This document shows, piece after piece, positions 1 to 4,907 of a DNA stretch of 6,377 nucleotides; position 1 is the stretch's first letter; the number at the start of each line of letters is the position of its first letter. The notes under the pieces were generated by a model that was given only the letters and a program-made list of their open reading frames with translations, was not told the origin of the DNA and ran no database searches. This stretch comes from an uncultured bacterium (GTDB lineage Bacteria; Bacillota; Clostridia; Lachnospirales; Lachnospiraceae). The translations under genes were made by a program, and so were the position numbers. The stretch is from the NCBI GenBank assembly GCA_947086625.1, contig CAMTZV010000095.1, forward strand, positions 1 through 6,377, in the 5' to 3' direction.

Positions 1-1
1 T

Positions 2-457
2 CCGCTGGCGGCCGGTGTGTGGTATCCTGTATTTGGATGCGAATTAAACCCGATGTTCGGCGCGGCGGCGATGAGCCTCTCGAGCTTCTGCGTGGTGACA
101 AACGCGCTGCGGCTGAACCTGTTTGACGTGCACAGCACGAAAAAGGACAGAAAGCTGAAGCAGGAAAAACAGGCGCGGGGCATGGATCAGGAAATGGATT
201 TAAAAGAATTAAAAGAATCAAAAAAGGAAGAAAAGGAGAATGAAACCATGACAAAAACGATGCATATAACAGGGATGATGTGCGGGCACTGTGAGGCACG
301 CGTAAAGAAGACGCTCGAGGCGATCGAGGGCGTGGCGGAGGCGGTTGTCAGCCACGAGGCGGGCACGGCGGTTGTAACCCTCTCCGCAGACGTGGCGGAC
401 GCGGCCTTAAAGGAGGCCGTCGAAGCGCAGGATTACCCGGTAACATCGATCGAGTAG
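2..457 (+). CDS. copA: Copper-translocating P-type ATPase, C-terminal end, fused to a heavy-metal-associated domain (partial)
   Basis: The frame is open from the left edge (first full codon at 2) to the TAG at 455-457, so only the C-terminus is seen. The first ~42 residues resemble the last transmembrane segments of CopA-type copper exporters: a GVWYPVFG stretch, then [14 protein letters not shown] and a VVTNALRLN end, which in the family follow the ATP-binding domain. A charged linker rich in Lys and Glu follows, encoded by purine-rich DNA (about 137-245). The frame then enters, without a stop, a complete ~69-residue heavy-metal-associated domain with a GMMCGHC copper-binding motif. CopA proteins usually carry such domains at the N-terminus; a C-terminal one is less usual, though I recall this arrangement in Lachnospiraceae. 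The product would be a membrane Cu(I) exporter. Assignment to copper rather than another soft metal rests on the tail and family resemblance, because the CPC motif lies outside the window. Confidence 0.85.
   Translation, partial: PLAAGVWYPVFGCELNPMFGAAAMSLSSFCVVTNALRLNLFDVHSTKKDRKLKQEKQARGMDQEMDLKELKESKKEEKENETMTKTMHITGMMCGHCEARVKKTLEAIEGVAEAVVSHEAGTAVVTLSADVADAALKEAVEAQDYPVTSIE
233..250 (+). promoter_or_regulatory. Internal ribosome binding site and ATG within the copA frame
   Basis: AAGGAG at 233-238 lies 9 nt before the ATG at 248-250, in frame with the upstream ATPase. The Lys/Glu-rich linker DNA is purine-rich, so an AGGAG-like string could arise by chance from AAG/GAG codons. The exact spacing and the placement at the domain border make internal initiation plausible. 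Confidence 0.45.
248..457 (+). CDS. CopZ-like copper chaperone domain, possible internal translation product
   Basis: This is a complete heavy-metal-associated (HMA) domain of 69 residues, about the size of free-standing CopZ chaperones. It has the MxCxxC metal site (M11, C12, C15 counted from this ATG), the following [14 protein letters not shown] helix, and the typical [12 protein letters not shown] and final DYPVTSIE strands. It lies in the same frame as the upstream ATPase, so it is at least a C-terminal domain of that protein. Its ATG is preceded by an AAGGAG with 9 nt spacing (233-238), an apparently good ribosome binding site inside the linker. It may therefore also be made as a separate soluble Cu(I) chaperone delivering metal to the ATPase. 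The domain call is firm; separate expression is inference. Confidence 0.5.
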   Translation: MTKTMHITGMMCGHCEARVKKTLEAIEGVAEAVVSHEAGTAVVTLSADVADAALKEAVEAQDYPVTSIE

Positions 458-481
458 CGGCAGCGTGTGTCCGGGGAGCGC

Positions 482-582
482 CCCCCCGACAGGCGAAAAG
501 GGCAACAGGAGCGTCCCGGGCAGGCGAAAAGGGCGGCAGGAGCAAACCGGATAGCAGAAGGAAAACTGGAGCGAATCGGGGC
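482..582 (+). repeat. Degenerate ~31-bp tandem repeat, about three copies
   Basis: Two 23-bp segments at 490-512 and 521-543 differ only at two adjacent bases. Both begin CAGGCGAAAAGGGC and end CAGGAGC, and they sit 31 bp apart. A third, more diverged copy (about 546-582) keeps the AG..AAGG....C-GGAGCG..TCGGGG pattern. The function is unknown. It lies just after the copper gene stop. Confidence 0.6.
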
Positions 583-591
583 AAACAGTAA

Positions 592-741
592 CCAGCCGTC
601 GGCGGATGGACGGTCCCTGAACAAAGACTGTTATAAAAACGCCGGTGCTTGGCGAGGTATTTTCGAGCTTAGCATCCGCTGCGTTTTTATCCAAGCGGAA
701 GCGTGTCTTTGTCAGGGATTGTCCGTCCGCTGACGGCGTGG
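592..741 (+). repeat. Long imperfect palindrome (inverted repeat, ~150 bp), possible MITE-like or RNA-hairpin element
   Basis: The two halves pair in blocks. GCCGTC at 595-600 pairs with GACGGC at 732-737. GGCGGATGGACGG near 601-613 pairs imperfectly with CCGTCCGCT near 723-731. TCCCTGAACAAAGAC at 614-628 pairs with GTCTTTGTCAGGGA at 705-718, with one bulged A. ATAAAAACGC at 633-642 pairs perfectly with GCGTTTTTAT at 681-690. Inside, CGG-TGCT pairs with AGCA-T-CCG with small bulges, leaving a loop around 650-670. The right side carries about 10 extra bases (691-704). No flanking target-site duplication is evident. The element ends 21 bp before the larB ATG, so it would lie in the larB leader or at its promoter if transcribed. 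Confidence 0.7.
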
Positions 742-762
742 CTCATTTAGACAGGAATCAAT

Positions 763-1521
763 ATGCAGACAAGAGAAATTTTACAGCAGCTACAGTCCGG
801 CGCCCTCTCCCTCGACGAGGCGGAGCGCCACTTAAAGCAGCAGCCCTTCGAGGAGATGGGCGTCTTCGCAAAGCTGGATATGCACCGGAAGGTGCGCGCG
901 GGCTTTCCGGAGGTCGTTTTCTGCGAGCGGAAGGAAAACGACCATCTGTGCGCCATCTTCCGGCGGCTTTACGAGACGGACGGGGAGGCCTTTGGCACGC
1001 GCGCGAGCAGAGAGCAGTACGAGCTGGTGAAGCAGACGCTTCCGCAGGCACAGTACGACCCGGTTTCGCGCATTTTAAAGGTTGAGAAAGAGGACAAGCC
1101 GCGCGTCGGCTGTATCGCGGTGTGCACGGCGGGCACCGCGGATATCGCGGTTGCGGAGGAGGCCGCGCAGACGGCGGAATATTTCGGCTCGTATGTGGAG
1201 CGGGTGTACGACGTGGGCGTGGCGGGCATCCATCGGCTGTTCGCAAAAATGGATGTGATCGGAAGGGCAAACTGTGTCGTCGCGGTCGCGGGCATGGAGG
1301 GCGCGCTTGCGGGCGTGCTCGGCGGGCTTTTGGATGTGCCGGTCATCGCGGTCCCGACGTCGGTGGGCTACGGCGCGAGCTTTCACGGGCTCTCCGCGCT
1401 GCTTACGATGATTACCTCCTGCGCGAACGGCATCGGCGTGGTAAACATTGACAACGGCTACGGCGCGGGCTATCTTGCGACGCAGATCAATCGGTTAGGA
1501 GTGAGGACAGGTGAATTATAA
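763..1521 (+). CDS. larB: Nickel pincer cofactor biosynthesis protein LarB
   Basis: LarB carboxylates and hydrolyses nicotinic acid adenine dinucleotide to pyridinium-3,5-biscarboxylic acid mononucleotide, the first step of the nickel-pincer nucleotide cofactor, in the cytoplasm. The protein is 252 residues, the usual family length. Visible family features are the N-terminal KLDMHRKVRAGFPEVVF block (about 37-53), the PurE/AIR-carboxylase-like core starting CTAGTADIAVAEEA (121-134), VAVAGMEGALAGVLGGL (173-189), PVIAVPTSVGYGASFHGLSA (193-212) and the end motif VVNIDNGYGAG (226-236). Cys220 in the TSCANG stretch lines up with the catalytic cysteine (Cys221) described for Lactobacillus plantarum LarB. 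The ATG at 763 has a modest AGGA at 753-756. The gene is translationally linked to larC by an 11-bp overlap. PurE itself is excluded by the LarB-specific N-terminus and end motif. Confidence 0.96.
   Translation: MQTREILQQLQSGALSLDEAERHLKQQPFEEMGVFAKLDMHRKVRAGFPEVVFCERKENDHLCAIFRRLYETDGEAFGTRASREQYELVKQTLPQAQYDPVSRILKVEKEDKPRVGCIAVCTAGTADIAVAEEAAQTAEYFGSYVERVYDVGVAGIHRLFAKMDVIGRANCVVAVAGMEGALAGVLGGLLDVPVIAVPTSVGYGASFHGLSALLTMITSCANGIGVVNIDNGYGAGYLATQINRLGVRTGEL
1497..1513 (+). promoter_or_regulatory. Ribosome binding site and GTG start of larC inside the larB end
   Basis: AGGAG at 1497-1501 is 9 nt before a GTG at 1511. The start lies within larB, whose TAA is at 1519-1521. No later in-frame ATG occurs before the conserved RILYLECASGISGDM block, so the GTG is preferred. 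It gives larC a ~20-residue N-terminal extension compared with family members that start directly at the ILYLD/FSGISGDM strand. The overlap suggests translational coupling. Confidence 0.7.
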
Positions 1522-3025
1522 AACGAATGCGGCCGCCGGGTGCGCGGAAAACAAAAACGCCGGGCAGCAGAGGATCTTATATCTGGAGTGCGCCTCCGGT
1601 ATCAGCGGCGATATGACGGTGGCGGCGCTGCTCGATCTTGGCGCGGACGAGGAAAAGCTTCGGGCGGCGCTCGCCTCCCTGCCGCTTGAGGGCTATCGTA
1701 TACAGCTCTCCCGCGTGAAAAAAGCGGGGCTGGACGCGTGTGATTTCGCGGTGCTGCTTGACGCGGCGCATGAGAACCACGACCATGACATGGCGTATCT
1801 CCACGGCGATATGCATGTGCATAACGACGGCGGGCACGACCACGACGGGCACATGCACAGCCATGACGCATCGGACGGCGGGCACGGCCACAGCCACACA
1901 CATGACGGGAGTCACGGGGATGACGGCCACAGCCACACGCATGACGGGAGTCACGGAGATGACGGCCACAGCCATCACCACGAACACCGCGGCCTGCCCG
2001 AGATCCGGGAGATCATCGCGGCGGGCGAGCTGACGCCCGGTGCCAGGGAGCTTTCGTACCGCATCTTTGATATTCTGGCGGACGCGGAGGCGAAGGCGCA
2101 CGGCGTAGCGCGCGAGCAGGTGCATTTTCACGAGGTCGGGGCGGTGGATTCCATCGTCGACATTGTGGCGGCGGCGGTCTGTCTGGACGATCTTGCGCCG
2201 GGGCGCATCGTCGTCTCTCCCCTGTCCGAGGGAACGGGGACGGTCCGCTGCCAGCACGGCGTTTTGCCGATTCCGGTTCCGGCAGTCGCAAACATCGTGT
2301 CGGCGCACGGCCTGACGATTCATGGAACAGGGGTCATGGGGGAGCTTGTGACGCCTACCGGAGCCGCAATCGCCGCCGCGGTGCTGCAGATGCACAATTC
2401 GCTGCCGGACGACTATGTCATCCGGGGTGTGGGCATCGGCGCGGGAAAGCGGGAATATGCGGCGGCGGGGATTCTGCGCGCCATGTGGATCGAGGCGGCG
2501 GGACAAACGCCGGAGCGTGCGGATGCGAAAAAGACAGGGTACGCGCACGGGACGGGACCGGCGGACGAAACAGGAGGAGCGGCCGCTGCTGACAGGATCG
2601 TAAAGCTCGAGGCGAACATCGACGACGCCACCGGCGAAGAGCTGGGATACTGCATGGATGTGCTTCAGGCTGCGGGTGCGCGGGATGTGAGCTTTATGCC
2701 GCTTTACATGAAAAAGAACCGCCCCGCCTACGAGCTGCGCGTGATCTGTGCCCCGGAGGATGTGACGCGTCTGGAGGAGATCATCTTCCGGCAGACGACG
2801 ACGATCGGCATCCGCCGCGCGGTGATGGAGCGCACGGTGATGGAGCGGACGTGCCGGACGGTTGAGACGCCTTACGGTGCGGCGCAGGTGAAGCTCTGCC
2901 GTCACGGGGACGTAAAAAAGATTTACCCCGAGTATGAGAGTGTCGCCGCACTTTGCAGGGCGGGCGGCAGGGATTTTGGCGAGGTTTATCAGGTCATTGT
3001 AAATTGTGCCAGAAAATGCGAGTGA
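1511..3025 (+). CDS. larC: Nickel pincer cofactor biosynthesis protein LarC (fused LarC1-LarC2) with expanded His-rich insertion
   Basis: LarC is the CTP-dependent nickel insertase that completes the nickel-pincer nucleotide cofactor after LarB and LarE have acted. The N-terminal part (about 21-330) has LYLECASGISGDMTVAALLD, HFHEVGAVDSIVDIVAA (205-221), HGTGVMGELVTPTGAAIA (271-288) and GVGIGAGKRE (306-315). The C-terminal LarC2 part (about 362-504) has KLEANIDDATGEELGY, PLYMKKNRPAYELRV and FRQTTTIGIRR. In L. plantarum the two parts are joined by a programmed frameshift; here one open frame encodes both. Length is 504 residues against roughly 400-420 for usual fused LarC. The excess is mainly a His-rich segment at residues 87-159 with 25 histidines, placed where the family has a short His cluster before the H-R-x-L-x-E/D-I helix. 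A Gly/Ala-rich linker (about 331-360) joins the halves. A nickel-storage or delivery role for the His segment is inference. Confidence 0.95.
   Translation: MNYKTNAAAGCAENKNAGQQRILYLECASGISGDMTVAALLDLGADEEKLRAALASLPLEGYRIQLSRVKKAGLDACDFAVLLDAAHENHDHDMAYLHGDMHVHNDGGHDHDGHMHSHDASDGGHGHSHTHDGSHGDDGHSHTHDGSHGDDGHSHHHEHRGLPEIREIIAAGELTPGARELSYRIFDILADAEAKAHGVAREQVHFHEVGAVDSIVDIVAAAVCLDDLAPGRIVVSPLSEGTGTVRCQHGVLPIPVPAVANIVSAHGLTIHGTGVMGELVTPTGAAIAAAVLQMHNSLPDDYVIRGVGIGAGKREYAAAGILRAMWIEAAGQTPERADAKKTGYAHGTGPADETGGAAAADRIVKLEANIDDATGEELGYCMDVLQAAGARDVSFMPLYMKKNRPAYELRVICAPEDVTRLEEIIFRQTTTIGIRRAVMERTVMERTCRTVETPYGAAQVKLCRHGDVKKIYPEYESVAALCRAGGRDFGEVYQVIVNCARKCE
1862..1978 (+). repeat. Three 39-bp tandem repeats encoding 13-residue His-rich units in larC
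   Basis: Three in-frame units lie at 1862-1900, 1901-1939 and 1940-1978. They encode HDASDGGHGHSHT, HDGSHGDDGHSHT and HDGSHGDDGHSHH. The second and third differ at only a few bases, which suggests recent duplication; the first is older. A still more diverged His/Asp/Gly stretch precedes them from about 1769. The in-frame 39-bp unit means copy number can change without breaking larC. Confidence 0.9.
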
Positions 3026-3090
3026 TTATTTGTCTAATATAACCAAAATGCGGGGAACCTGAGGAAATGACTGTAAAAAGCTTCCGGTTG

Positions 3091-3099
3091 TGTTATAAT
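3091..3099 (+). promoter_or_regulatory. Extended -10 promoter for the PocR-kinase gene
   Basis: TGTTATAAT at 3091-3099 is a perfect extended -10 (TGn plus TATAAT) in an AT-richer stretch between larC and the next gene. At 17-18 bp upstream there is no good TTGACA; the nearest similar string, ATGACT at 3067-3072, is about 21 bp away. Extended -10 promoters often tolerate a poor -35. Transcription would begin near 3106, giving a leader of about 94 nt. Confidence 0.6.
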
Positions 3100-3181
3100 A
3101 AAGGATAAGTCTTTACCAGTTCAACCATCATCATCTGTGAAACGCGTGAATGACGTTTGCTGAATTGATAGAGTGTTCTGC

Positions 3182-3202
3182 AAAGGAGGCAGTGATTCGG
3201 TG
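3182..3202 (+). promoter_or_regulatory. Ribosome binding site deciding the GTG start at 3200
   Basis: AAAGGAGG at 3182-3189 is followed after 10 nt by GTG at 3200-3202. An upstream in-frame GTG at 3173 would place this strong site inside the coding region and has no site of its own, so 3200 is chosen. Confidence 0.8.
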
Positions 3203-4492
3203 GCGGAGATCCATTTATCAAAGCTGTTGGACATGGAAAGCATGAAGGCGATCCAGAATGCGTTTTCCAGGTTGACAGGGATGGCGTCAAATCTCACGGA
3301 TGAGAGCGGGGCGTCGATCACGGAGGGAGTTAATTTTGAGCAATTCTGTTATCGGCTGACGCGCAATTCGCCGATCGGGCGGATGCGGTGCGAGAGCTGT
3401 GACCGCATGGGCGCAAAGCAGACGATGCGGAGCGGAAAAGCGGAGGTGTACACGTGTCACGCCGGACTGTGTGATTTTGCGGCTCCGATCATCGTTGACG
3501 GGCGCTTTATGGGCGCCTTTGTCGGCGGACAGGTGTTGATGGAGGAGCCCGACGAGCAGGCGGTGCGCGCGACGGCGCGCGAGCTTGGCATCGATGAGGA
3601 CGAGTATGTGGAGGCGATCCGCAAAATCCCGATCCTGAAGCGGGAGAAAATTGAGGAGGCGGCAGATTTTTTGTGTGTCGTTGCAAATGTGTTTTCCACG
3701 ATGGCATACAACAATTATGTCGCGCTGACGAAGAGCCGGGAGCTGGAAAACTTGTCCCGCCTGAAATACGAATTTTTGGAGACGGTGAACATGAGCCTGC
3801 ACAAGCCGCTGCAGGAAATCCTGTTTCTGGCGCAGAGCATCAACCGGATCAAGCTGCCGGATGACGCGGCCGAAAAGCTGCGCAAGCTTGAGAAAATGAA
3901 CCAGACGGTTATCAACGCACTGGCGGATGCCATGGCGTATTCAGACATGACGCGCACGGACTCGGATATCGTGGAGACGGAATATGATCTTCACAAGCTC
4001 TGCGAGAGCCTTGCCCTCACCTATGGCGGCAGGCTGGCGGAAAGCCCGGTCGAATTTGTGCTGACGGTGGAGAGGGATGTACCGACAGACCTGTTTGGCG
4101 ATGCGACCCGCATCCGGCAGATCCTGATCAATCTTTTGAACAATTCAGTTCAGTATACAGACAGAGGGAGTATCTCTTTACATATTTCCAAAAAGCGGAC
4201 AACTTACGGAATGATGGTTACGTTCGAGATCGCGGATACCGGGAGAGGTATGCCTGAAAGCCAGGTAGAAGACATTCAGAGGCTCTTTGACAGCGTGCAC
4301 GAGAGCCGCACGATCGAGGAAAATATGCTGGCGTTTGGGCTTGGGATGACAAGCCAGCTCGTCGCCGCCGTGTACGGAAGCGTGCATGTAGAGAGCACGC
4401 CGGGCGTGGGAACGGTTTTTACGGTGACGATTCCGCAGATGGCGGCGGAGCAGGCAGCCGGGCGTGGGCGCGAAGGAGTCCCTGTGCTGTGA
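3200..4492 (+). CDS. PocR-domain sensor with histidine-kinase-type ATPase core and altered H-box
   Basis: The protein has 430 residues and no membrane segment, so it is probably a soluble sensor. Residues about 5-175 look like a PocR ligand-binding domain (named from the propanediol-utilisation regulator PocR): NFEQFCYRL, C64-x2-C67 in MRCESCDRMG, then YTCHAGLCDFAAPI with C86 and C91, and GAFVGGQV. A helical region (about 176-250) holds the dimerisation helices. The expected FxxxxSHExRTPL H-box reads FLETVNMSLHKPLQEIL. Aligned on the conserved proline, the phosphate-accepting histidine position is Met198, and the only nearby histidine is His201. The ATP-binding half is intact: N-box QILINLLNNSVQYT (307-320), G1 DTGRGM (346-351), G2 AFGLGM (378-383) and the VESTPGVGTVFTVTIP end. 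It could signal through His201, or act by ATP or ligand binding without autophosphorylation. No response regulator is adjacent; the EAL gene follows closely. Confidence 0.88.
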   Translation: MAEIHLSKLLDMESMKAIQNAFSRLTGMASNLTDESGASITEGVNFEQFCYRLTRNSPIGRMRCESCDRMGAKQTMRSGKAEVYTCHAGLCDFAAPIIVDGRFMGAFVGGQVLMEEPDEQAVRATARELGIDEDEYVEAIRKIPILKREKIEEAADFLCVVANVFSTMAYNNYVALTKSRELENLSRLKYEFLETVNMSLHKPLQEILFLAQSINRIKLPDDAAEKLRKLEKMNQTVINALADAMAYSDMTRTDSDIVETEYDLHKLCESLALTYGGRLAESPVEFVLTVERDVPTDLFGDATRIRQILINLLNNSVQYTDRGSISLHISKKRTTYGMMVTFEIADTGRGMPESQVEDIQRLFDSVHESRTIEENMLAFGLGMTSQLVAAVYGSVHVESTPGVGTVFTVTIPQMAAEQAAGRGREGVPVL

Positions 4493-4532
4493 GAAAGCGG
4501 GCAGGGGAATGAGCAGGGAGATGAAGGGAAAA

Positions 4533-4907
4533 ATGAACGCAGAGGACTTTGAGGATTACGAGGGCTATGAGGAGGCCATGATGCGCTGCAGTTCGCTGTT
4601 TGCGCGGGCAGAGCAGGTAGAATCGGAGGAAAACAGGGAGGCGGTGCGTCTCGTGCAGCCGATCCTGCGGTTTGCGGGGCTTGAGATGAAGCGGCTCGAC
4701 CATGCGCGGGGGATTGTCTTACAGGCGGTTCGCTTTACGGAGATGGCGGAGGCGGATCCAGCCTGCCCGCAGGAGTACCGCTACGAGGAGGACGACGGTC
4801 TATCCTGCGCGCGGACAGGCGGCGTGGGACGCGCGGGAGCTGCGCCGCATCAAATATTTCGTGCTGCAGCTTTATCTGACGAACGAGCGTCAGAATTTAA
4901 AGCATGA
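4533..4907 (+). CDS. N-terminal segment of the EAL-domain gene, separated by a frameshift
   Basis: This frame encodes an acidic, helical sequence (MNAEDFEDYEGYEEAMMRC, then RLVQPILRFAGLEM and VLQAVRFTEMAEADP) that looks natural up to about position 4797. Beyond that its translation (LSCARTGGVGRAGA onward) looks like an out-of-frame shadow, and it stops at 4907. The natural-looking continuation lies in the next frame. It is therefore best read as the first ~88 codons of the downstream EAL gene. The start is uncertain: ATG 4533 has AGGGAG 12 nt upstream and AAGGGA 3 nt upstream; ATGs at 4521 and 4509 and a GTG at 4464 (overlapping the kinase gene) are alternatives. No known domain is recognised in this segment. 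Confidence 0.6.
   Translation: MNAEDFEDYEGYEEAMMRCSSLFARAEQVESEENREAVRLVQPILRFAGLEMKRLDHARGIVLQAVRFTEMAEADPACPQEYRYEEDDGLSCARTGGVGRAGAAPHQIFRAAALSDERASEFKA

Larger units (their letters stand above)
458..762 (+). other. Gene-free spacer between the copper gene and larB
   Basis: About 305 bp with no convincing gene on either strand. Short open frames here give Arg/Pro-rich translations without family resemblance. The left part holds a degenerate tandem repeat (about 482-582) and the right part a long palindrome (592-741). A GC-rich hairpin is possible at about 470-491 (GTCCGGGG against CCCCCCGAC), but no T-run follows it, so I do not call a terminator. No sigma-70-like promoter for larB is clear in the last 25 bp. 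Confidence 0.6.

Noticed and set aside
1769..1987. His-rich repeat as a CRISPR or noncoding repeat array
   Set aside because: The repeats are contiguous with no spacers, keep the reading frame in multiples of three and lie inside larC.
2822..2851. 15-bp direct repeat encoding VMERT twice in LarC
   Set aside because: The two R-containing turns match the usual spacing of this LarC2 segment, so this looks like normal family sequence with convergent codons and not a duplication.
1577..2905. A 442-codon open frame on the minus strand opposite larC
   Set aside because: Its translation is Arg/Val/His-rich without family resemblance, and it mirrors the strongly supported larC; it is a GC-rich shadow frame.
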